Assembly (NCBI GenBank): GCA_014729735.1
Contig: WJJN01000337.1
Coordinates: forward strand, 1 to 7,248
Direction of reading: 5' to 3'
DNA: 7,248 nucleotides
Origin: Candidatus Zhuqueibacterota bacterium
GTDB lineage: Bacteria; Zhuqueibacterota; Zhuqueibacteria; Thermofontimicrobiales; Thiofontviventaceae
Below are positions 1 through 5,358 of this stretch, in pieces (the stretch's first letter is position 1; the number at the start of each line of letters is the position of its first letter). The notes under the pieces are model-generated. The model was not told where the DNA came from. It did no database searches and saw only the letters and a list, made by a program, of their open reading frames with translations. The position numbers and the translations under genes are program-made.

Positions 1-287
1 GCGATGGTTTCCTGAAAGCCGTTGATTTGAATGACAAATCCATTACGACGATTGCCGGGACAGGATTCGGCATCGATGGCGTGCAAAAGATAGACTCAGG
101 AAATTTCATTGTATCGGATTGGCAGGGAAGAACGGCATACATCAGCTCTGCCGGGGAAGTGAAAGTGTTAATGAACACGGCAGAATCTGACATCAATTCA
201 GCGGATATTGAATATATACCGGAAAAGAATCTATTGCTGATTCCGACATTTTTTGATAACCGGGTTGTGGCGTATGAGTTTAACTGA
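1..287 (+). CDS. Beta-propeller (NHL / SMP-30-like) protein, C-terminal 94 residues only
   Basis: This is the 3' end of a gene that begins before the window. The frame is open from base 3 and stops with TGA at 285-287. The visible residues show repeated four-strand blade patterns: a 'GIDGVQKIDSGNFIVSDW' stretch, then 'RTAYISSAGEVKVL', then 'SADIEYIPEKNLLLIPTF' and 'NRVVAYEF'. The alternation of 'G-(hydrophobic)-(S/D)' turns and a final 'V-x-x-Y-x-F' strand is typical of NHL/SMP-30/gluconolactonase-like propellers, often periplasmic or secreted sugar- or lactone-related proteins. No catalytic residues can be assigned from this fragment, so enzymatic activity is not claimed. The gene points the same way as the downstream sensor genes but is separated from them by 354 bases, so co-transcription is doubtful. 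The fold call is fairly firm and the function is unknown. Confidence 0.6.
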   Translation, partial: DGFLKAVDLNDKSITTIAGTGFGIDGVQKIDSGNFIVSDWQGRTAYISSAGEVKVLMNTAESDINSADIEYIPEKNLLLIPTFFDNRVVAYEFN

Positions 288-641
288 GTTTCAAAGAGCT
301 TTAATTATATAAAAATACATTAATATTCGACTTTGCAGACGAAACCTCGTACTTCCTACTTCGATTTACTCATTATGGAAATCTCCATCATTGAAGATCT
401 CCAGCCATTAATCTCAATGCTGTTATTTGTAGTATTCCGTTCTACGCCTAATTCTGCACTGCGCCTGAATAATCTTACTTCATCCGTTGTCCAATTGACT
501 TTTCACGATTCTTTTGATAGATGCCGGATATCTGGTGAGCAATTCGGATTATTAATTTTCGCTTGATATTTTACTCTCGATTGTATATCTTAAATATAAA
601 TAATCTGAAAATCACGATTATCAGTTCCTTCCCATCAAAAA
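288..641. other. Intergenic region with no supported gene
   Basis: These 354 bases lie between the propeller gene and the solute-binding protein gene. A 77-codon reading frame (333-566, TTG start) has no ribosome binding site and no recognisable domain, and looks spurious. The hexamer TACTTC occurs twice, at 350-355 and 357-362, as a short tandem repeat. The last 80 bases are AT-rich and should hold the promoter for the sensor operon. A weak sigma-70-like pair (TTGATA at 563-568 and TATCTT at 586-591, 17-base spacer) is visible but could easily be chance in such DNA. No sigma-54-type GG-N10-GC element was found here on the + strand, and no clear terminator follows the propeller gene. Confidence 0.5.
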
Positions 642-1982
642 ATGCAGGAAAAACGCTTGAAAAATAAGAAATTTATATTCTCTACCTCTTATTTTTGGAT
701 CATCGCAATTTCATTGATTGTCATCTTTTTCATTCTCTTTACCATAATCCCCATCGAATTTAAATTCAGTGTGAACGACCGGACGAGCCGTATTTACTTT
801 GCGGATAATATTTCTATTGCCCATCAGCAGTTAATCGATAAATTCAATCGTGAGCATAAAGGGGAAATAGAGGTCGTACCGGTCAATTTGCCCTTTACTA
901 AATTCAGCACGAATGAACGCAAAGAGCTTCTTGCCCGGTCTTTGCGCAGCAAGAGCAATCGCATCGATGTGTTCTCGGTGGATGTTATCTGGGTTCCCCG
1001 GTTTGCGCGATGGTGCGAACCGATTGACGATTACTTCAGCGATACTGAAACAGATTGTATAATCAAATACATTCTGAAATCCTGTTTCTGGGACAGTAGT
1101 CTTTACGCTATCCCACATTATATGGATATCGGATTGATGTATTACAGAAGCGATCTGATAAAAAAGTTGCCGGATGCGACACAAATCGAACGCCGGCTGC
1201 AGGAATCCATCACCTGGGAGGAATTTATCAAGCTTGGCAGGAGGTTCTCAGGTAGCGACAATCCATTCTATCTGTACGCGGCGGATAATTTCGAAGGATT
1301 GATTTGCAGCTATGTCGAGGGACTTGCCAATCTCGGATTGAATATATTTCAGGGAGACTCGCTGCAATTGAATAGTCCGGGCAGCCGGAAAGTCGTGCAG
1401 TTGCTCGCCGATCTGGTACATCGGTATAAATTAACACCGGCAATCGTGACCAAGTACGATGAGTACGAGTGTTATCTGCACGCCTTTGAGAATGATGCGA
1501 TTTTCTTTCGGGGTTGGCCCGGATTTCTGAGACATTATAAGGATAAATTTGCAATTGAGAAAACAAGGCACATCAGAAAAGCCCCTCTCCCCCATTTCAG
1601 CGGAGGAAAACCGGCGTATATTTTTGGGGGCTGGAATTTGATGGTTTCCAGGTTTTCAACCCAGAAAGAAGAAGCCGTCAAATTTATTAAATTTCTGCTT
1701 CGCGAGGAAAATCAGAAGCTTTTCTATGAAACCGGAGGCTATCTGCCGGTGGTGCAGTCTGTTTATGATGACAGCCTGTTTTGCGAAAATGAACCGGATT
1801 TGAAATTTTACCGGAATCTGTTGGAAAATGGAATTCATCGCCCCTATTTAGTAGAGTATACCAAAATTTCCGATATCATTTCCTATTATATTCATCTGGC
1901 AATCCAAAAAGAAATGCCGGTATCCGAAGCCCTGCAAAAAGCTTCTGCCCTGGTGAATACGAATTATGTGCTTATCAAGTAA
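642..1982 (+). CDS. Membrane-anchored family-1 extracellular solute-binding protein, probable sugar sensor subunit
   Basis: This 446-residue protein resembles ABC-type sugar-binding proteins (SBP family 1, maltose/oligosaccharide group). Residues 1-16 are basic and residues 17-38 form one strongly hydrophobic segment. That segment has no lipobox cysteine and no obvious A-x-A cleavage site, so it looks like an uncleaved membrane anchor. Family signatures follow in order: 'ITWEEF' at 190-195, 'IFFRGWPGF' at about 287-295, 'GGWNLMVS' at 329-336, and the C-terminal 'EEAVKFIKFLLREENQKLF' block followed by 'GGYLPV'. The ATG at 642 is the first start after an in-frame TGA at 606-608, but it lacks a clear Shine-Dalgarno. 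The kinase gene begins 12 bases after the stop, and no permease or ATPase gene follows. I infer that it binds a sugar in the periplasm and signals to the kinase. A conventional uptake role with transporter genes elsewhere remains possible. The ligand is unknown. Confidence 0.85.
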   Translation: MQEKRLKNKKFIFSTSYFWIIAISLIVIFFILFTIIPIEFKFSVNDRTSRIYFADNISIAHQQLIDKFNREHKGEIEVVPVNLPFTKFSTNERKELLARSLRSKSNRIDVFSVDVIWVPRFARWCEPIDDYFSDTETDCIIKYILKSCFWDSSLYAIPHYMDIGLMYYRSDLIKKLPDATQIERRLQESITWEEFIKLGRRFSGSDNPFYLYAADNFEGLICSYVEGLANLGLNIFQGDSLQLNSPGSRKVVQLLADLVHRYKLTPAIVTKYDEYECYLHAFENDAIFFRGWPGFLRHYKDKFAIEKTRHIRKAPLPHFSGGKPAYIFGGWNLMVSRFSTQKEEAVKFIKFLLREENQKLFYETGGYLPVVQSVYDDSLFCENEPDLKFYRNLLENGIHRPYLVEYTKISDIISYYIHLAIQKEMPVSEALQKASALVNTNYVLIK

Positions 1983-1994
1983 AAGAGTCATAAA

Positions 1995-3488
1995 ATGAAA
2001 AAAAAACCAAAACAATTCGTCGATAAAGTTAAAAGCTACCATTTTGAATTGAAACACTTGCTCGTGCTTTTGTTCATTTTGTTGTCTTTTCAGGTGTTTG
2101 CCACGCTCATTCAAAAGGTATCCATGCGAAAATTTCTGCTCGAAACACAGGAATGGTACCAACAGGATTTTGCCGAACGCATTGCCAATCTGACCGCGAC
2201 CTCTCTCGAAATGCTGCTCGAAGCATCAGCGCAAAATCAGAATCAGGATGAGCTTGAAGCGAAGAAAATCGTGCAGGCGTTCAATATCATTCTCAGCCAG
2301 CAGCTTCTTCAGCACCACATCGAAGATGTTTGTGTAATTCTATCGACTAAAGGTGAAAAAATTCTGGCGACAGATAACGGGCAAATGTTGTTTTCCTACT
2401 TTTTCAAACAGTCGCGTGATCTTCAAAATATGGATACGACTTATTTGCACGCCGTGGAAATGTACAGAAATATCATGGATAAGATCGAGACGTCGGAACA
2501 GATCTACAGTTTTCTGGAGGGGAAGCAGACATTTCATGTGTTCGTGCCTTTCGTCCCCAAAGGTGAATATGCCGGCGCAGTTTATATGAAGAGCAATCCG
2601 GAATTCACGATGATCACCAGCGGTATTATTTCCGGGTATAATGAAATCAGCCTTATTTCCACTGGCTTGATCTTATTCGGACTGCTGGCGATGTTCTACA
2701 TTTCTTCGTACACGCTTCAGGAACGGAATGAAGCACAAGAGCTTCTGTTCCAGGAGCGAGAGCGGAAGCTGAAGGAAAATATTCATTTGCAGAAAGAATC
2801 CCTGTTTACGAAACGGATCTATCATACGCATCACAAGGCTGAAAAGATCATGGGATTTATCAAGGAGGATCTGTCGGCGCTTGCCGCGGACAATATTTCC
2901 ACGATAAAGCACCGCGTCACGAAATACGCGAATTTCATCTCGCGGGTGATCTATGATATGAAATGGTTCGACCCGCCGATTCACGCCATTCGAAATCCCA
3001 TTTTTCGGACTGATTTAAATGAATTAATTCGATTTATCGTTAACAATATTTTTTTGCGCGTCACACAAAACAGCGATCAGGATGAATTTCAACTGGAGCT
3101 GGATAGCAATATGCCAAGGTTAGCGGTTAACGAATTTGTCATTTGGGAAATCATCGAGCCGTTGATCCAGAACAGCATCGATCATTCGGACGATGCAAAA
3201 ATAACGATTACAGTTCGGACGGAGCATGATTCGGTTCAGAAAAAGTCACGGGTGATTGTATCGGACAACGGCAAGGGAATCCACCCGGAGCTTCTGAAAA
3301 CAAACGAAGCCGGGATCAAAAAAATATTTCTGGAAAATGTTTCGACAAAGACGCAGAACCGGAAGTCGGGCTATGGATGTTACATTGCTCATCAAATAGC
3401 TACAGAGCGCTGCGGCTGGTCGCTGGATGCCGGGAATCTGCCGGATAAGGGCTGCCAGTTTATTTTGAGCATCAGCCCACATAACTAA
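1995..3488 (+). CDS. Transmembrane sensor histidine kinase
   Basis: The protein has 497 residues. A first membrane helix (about 21-39) is followed by a periplasmic region of some 175 residues (about 41-217). Within that region 'VCVILSTKGEKILATDNG' (112-129) and 'VFVPFVPKGEYAGAVYMK' (182-199) resemble a single Cache/PDC-like sensor fold. A second helix lies at about 218-238, then a charged coiled-coil linker (242-268). The probable phosphoacceptor is H277 in 'RIYHTHHKAEKIMGF'. The ATPase domain has an N-box with N393 ('EPLIQNSIDHS'), a G1 box 'SDNGKGI' (423-429) and a degenerate G2 box 'SGYGCYIA' (458-465). The H-box lacks the usual acidic residue after His and the Asn/Thr four positions later. 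The start ATG is preceded by a weak AAGAG. The 12-base spacing from the binding-protein gene implies one transcript and a shared job. Its likely partner is the downstream NtrC-type regulator. Confidence 0.9.
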   Translation: MKKKPKQFVDKVKSYHFELKHLLVLLFILLSFQVFATLIQKVSMRKFLLETQEWYQQDFAERIANLTATSLEMLLEASAQNQNQDELEAKKIVQAFNIILSQQLLQHHIEDVCVILSTKGEKILATDNGQMLFSYFFKQSRDLQNMDTTYLHAVEMYRNIMDKIETSEQIYSFLEGKQTFHVFVPFVPKGEYAGAVYMKSNPEFTMITSGIISGYNEISLISTGLILFGLLAMFYISSYTLQERNEAQELLFQERERKLKENIHLQKESLFTKRIYHTHHKAEKIMGFIKEDLSALAADNISTIKHRVTKYANFISRVIYDMKWFDPPIHAIRNPIFRTDLNELIRFIVNNIFLRVTQNSDQDEFQLELDSNMPRLAVNEFVIWEIIEPLIQNSIDHSDDAKITITVRTEHDSVQKKSRVIVSDNGKGIHPELLKTNEAGIKKIFLENVSTKTQNRKSGYGCYIAHQIATERCGWSLDAGNLPDKGCQFILSISPHN

Positions 3489-3518
3489 ATAGTGTTCGAA
3501 CGAGAACTCAAAAAAAAA

Positions 3519-3630
3519 GTCATTCTGAGAAGCGCAGCGACGAAGGCTCATACAACTAAGCATATGTCTTTACTGAATTTCATGGTATGAGATTCTTCAT
3601 GCGCCAAAAAGACGGCACATTCAGAATGAC
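3519..3630. repeat. Imperfect inverted-repeat element (MITE/REP-like) between kinase and regulator genes
   Basis: The element is bounded by perfect 10-base inverted ends, GTCATTCTGA at 3519-3528 and TCAGAATGAC at 3621-3630. An inner matched pair, CTCATAC at 3547-3553 and GTATGAG at 3585-3591, also fits an elongated hairpin. From memory, the outer sequence with internal 'GATTCTTC' resembles the 'GTCATTCTGAG...GAATCTC' family of dispersed intergenic repeats found in many bacterial genomes; this was not searched. It encodes no protein. Transcribed, it could form a long interrupted hairpin that alters read-through from the kinase gene into the regulator gene. No flanking target-site duplication is obvious. 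Confidence 0.65.
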
Positions 3631-3659
3631 ATAATCGCCGTTGTGCCCAAACACAAAAC

Positions 3660-3664
3660 AGGAG
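3660..3664 (+). promoter_or_regulatory. Ribosome binding site of the regulator gene
   Basis: AGGAG lies four bases before the ATG at 3669 and supports that start. It is the clearest Shine-Dalgarno in the window, whereas the binding-protein and kinase genes have weak or absent ones. Confidence 0.7.
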
Positions 3665-3668
3665 TTAT

Positions 3669-5129
3669 ATGAAGTACAGCCGGAAAATTTCCGTACTGAT
3701 CATCGAAGATGAAGATTATGACGTTAATCGAATCAAAAAAACTCTAAAGCCGTTTTCCAACAGGATAGTCATCAAGGAAACAGTTTCAAATGGTCGTGTT
3801 GCAATAGATCTACTTGAAAATGATCGGGAAGGTTACGACATTGTGATCATGGATTTCCAGATCGCGGGCGGAATTATGGGCGAAAAGCTTATTCGGGAAA
3901 TAAAAAAAATCAATTCCACTATTCAGGTAATTGTTGTAACCAAAATGACAATTAATATGACGGATTATGAATTTGCCAATCAGTTGCTGGAGGCGGGAGC
4001 GACGTGGTATTGCACCAAATATCCGGTAGATATTGAGGAATATATTTACCAGCCCACGGATTTTATTTTGAGTATTGTGAATGCATTTGAAAAGAAGAAA
4101 CTTGAGGAAGACAGGGCGAGGTCGAACAAGAAGCTCACGAAAAACATCGATGATATATTGAAGAAAAAGCAGATTATCGGAGAAACACCAATCATAAAGA
4201 GCCTGCGCCAACAGATCGAAAAAAGTGCCGAATCTGACAGCAATATATTGATAACAGGTTCATCAGGTACGGGCAAAGAACTTGTCGCAGCAAATATCCA
4301 CTACCGTGGAAAAAGAAAATTTGAAAACTTTGTTCCGATAAATTGCGGAAGCCTGCCTGAAAATTTAATCGAAAGTGAGCTATTTGGTTTTGAAAAAGGA
4401 TCATTTACTGGTGCCGAAACAAAAAAACCCGGCTTGTTCGAGGTGGCGAACCAGGGAACTGTTTTTTTAGACGAAATTACAGAGCTGCCTCTATCTACAC
4501 AATCAGCATTGTTGCGAGTGCTTCAGGAAGGTGAAATTGATAAAATTGGTAGAACCAATAATGTAAAGGTGAATGTCAGAATTATTGCAGCGACCAATAA
4601 AAACTTGAAAGATGAAGTACAAAAACAAAATTTTCGTGAAGATTTATATTACCGCTTGAACGTAGTACCGATTCATGTTCCCTCGCTTAGTGAACGTCGC
4701 AAGGATATTCCACTTCTGGTAAATCACTTTTTAAAAAAAATCAGCATGGATATGAATCGTGAAACTCCGGATATCGAAGCAGACGCAATGGATATGCTGA
4801 TCCATTATTCCTGGCACGGAAATGTCCGGGAGCTGCAGAATGTCGTCGAGCGATTGCTATTTTATGGAGAAAATGTGCTGAATGTCAATCATATTCAATT
4901 GGCGCTGGGCATACAAATTGAAAATAAAGCAGTTACCAAATCCGGTACACAATTCCGGTTTCCGCCTGATGAAATTGTTCCGTGGCGTGAAATGGAAAGA
5001 CAGATTAAAACAGAGTATTTTGAAATCGTTAGAAAGAATTCAACTTCCGATGCAGAGGCGGCTCGTTTGCTGGGTCTGGCGCCGCCGAATTATTATCGGA
5101 TGTGCAAGGAATTGGGATTGAAGCAATAG
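3669..5129 (+). CDS. NtrC-family sigma-54-dependent response regulator
   Basis: The protein has 486 residues in three domains. The receiver (about 7-140) has the acidic pocket E13/D14, phosphoacceptor D62 ('IVIMDFQIAGG'), T91 and K117. A charged helical linker (141-168) leads to the AAA+ domain, with Walker A 'GSSGTGKE' (197-204), the sigma-54 contact loop as GSFTGA (244-249), Walker B 'GTVFLDEI' with D268/E269, and 'FREDLYYRLNVVP' (322-334) carrying the conserved arginines. A Fis-type helix-turn-helix ends the protein ('SDAEAARLLGLAPPNYYRM', from about 460). Such proteins bind enhancer sites as oligomers and remodel sigma-54 RNA polymerase by ATP hydrolysis. The second loop residue is Ser instead of the usual Ala, while the critical F-T-G-A is kept. 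The position between the kinase and a glycosidase gene with a sigma-54-like promoter suggests it links the two. The domain assignment is firm and the target is inferred. Confidence 0.95.
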   Translation: MKYSRKISVLIIEDEDYDVNRIKKTLKPFSNRIVIKETVSNGRVAIDLLENDREGYDIVIMDFQIAGGIMGEKLIREIKKINSTIQVIVVTKMTINMTDYEFANQLLEAGATWYCTKYPVDIEEYIYQPTDFILSIVNAFEKKKLEEDRARSNKKLTKNIDDILKKKQIIGETPIIKSLRQQIEKSAESDSNILITGSSGTGKELVAANIHYRGKRKFENFVPINCGSLPENLIESELFGFEKGSFTGAETKKPGLFEVANQGTVFLDEITELPLSTQSALLRVLQEGEIDKIGRTNNVKVNVRIIAATNKNLKDEVQKQNFREDLYYRLNVVPIHVPSLSERRKDIPLLVNHFLKKISMDMNRETPDIEADAMDMLIHYSWHGNVRELQNVVERLLFYGENVLNVNHIQLALGIQIENKAVTKSGTQFRFPPDEIVPWREMERQIKTEYFEIVRKNSTSDAEAARLLGLAPPNYYRMCKELGLKQ

Positions 5130-5141
5130 AAGTCATTTTTC

Positions 5142-5176
5142 TTATTAAAATAATAACTCAATTATTAAATTAATAA
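5142..5176. promoter_or_regulatory. Tandem AT-rich palindromes, candidate enhancer (UAS) sites for the regulator
   Basis: Two 15-base palindromes, TTATTAAAATAATAA at 5142-5156 and TTATTAAATTAATAA at 5162-5176, are identical at 14 of 15 positions. They begin exactly 20 bases apart, close to two helical turns. The second is part of a perfect 8+1+8 inverted repeat at 5161-5177. They centre roughly 100 and 120 bases before the transcription start predicted from the sigma-54-like promoter at 5245-5260, the usual range for NtrC-family enhancer sites. The sequence is pure A/T, so chance or a simple AT-rich spacer is the main alternative. Confidence 0.45.
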
Positions 5177-5238
5177 TAACAACGCAATTCATCGTATTTT
5201 TCTAATTGCCTGAAATACTTTACGTTACGTTGGTCCCC

Positions 5239-5257
5239 CCGGCGTGGCGCGGTTTTT
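5239..5257 (+). terminator. Possible short stem-loop with T-run after the regulator gene
   Basis: CCGGC at 5239-5243 can pair with GC/CGG at 5247-5252 with one bulged base (5249) around a GTG loop, followed by five T residues at 5253-5257. That is the outline of a small intrinsic terminator 110 bases after the regulator stop. The stem is short and it overlaps the sigma-54 promoter candidate, so the two readings compete, although one DNA segment could serve both uses. Confidence 0.25.
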
Positions 5258-5260
5258 GTA
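5245..5260 (+). promoter_or_regulatory. Candidate sigma-54 (-24/-12) promoter of the GH3 gene
   Basis: TGGCGCGGTTTTTGTA aligns without gaps to the sigma-54 consensus TGGCAC-G-N4-TTGCW. The invariant GG of the -24 element is present at 5246-5247, and the -12 element keeps TTG with T in place of C at 5259. Spacing is exact, and the only mismatches to the defined bases are at 5249 and 5259. Transcription would start near 5271, giving a leader of about 88 bases before the glycosidase ATG. The adjacent gene encodes a sigma-54 activator. A C-to-T change in the -12 GC normally weakens such promoters, so this is a good candidate and not proof. Confidence 0.55.
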
Positions 5261-5304
5261 TTTTCTACACGCATCAAACACACCGAAAATCAAAAATCTC
5301 ATTA

Positions 5305-5317
5305 TGCAAAAATTGCA
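5305..5317. promoter_or_regulatory. Small palindrome in the predicted leader of the GH3 gene
   Basis: TGCAA-AAA-TTGCA is a perfect 5+3+5 inverted repeat lying between the predicted transcription start (about 5271) and the GH3 ATG. It could be an operator for a second regulator, or a chance match. As RNA the hairpin would be weak. Confidence 0.25.
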
Positions 5318-5358
5318 CTTCAAACCATACTACTCTCAATCTTATAGGATGAAAAACG

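Noticed and set aside
549..555. TTATTAA upstream of the sensor operon as a regulator binding site (autoregulation)
   Set aside because: Only a half-site is present with no matching right arm, and no sigma-54 promoter was found nearby. A 7-base A/T match is expected by chance.
333..566. 77-codon + strand frame before the solute-binding protein gene
   Set aside because: TTG start, no ribosome binding site, no domain or signal peptide pattern. Reading the opposite strand gave no convincing protein either, only a stop-interrupted frame.
3613..3627. CGGCACATTCAGAAT as a sigma-54 promoter for the regulator gene
   Set aside because: The -24 half looks plausible but there is no TTGC at the required spacing, and the bases belong to the inverted-repeat element.
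5302..5317. TTATGCAAAAATTGCA as a sigma-54 promoter
   Set aside because: The TTGCA half is perfect, but the essential GG of the -24 element is missing (TA instead).
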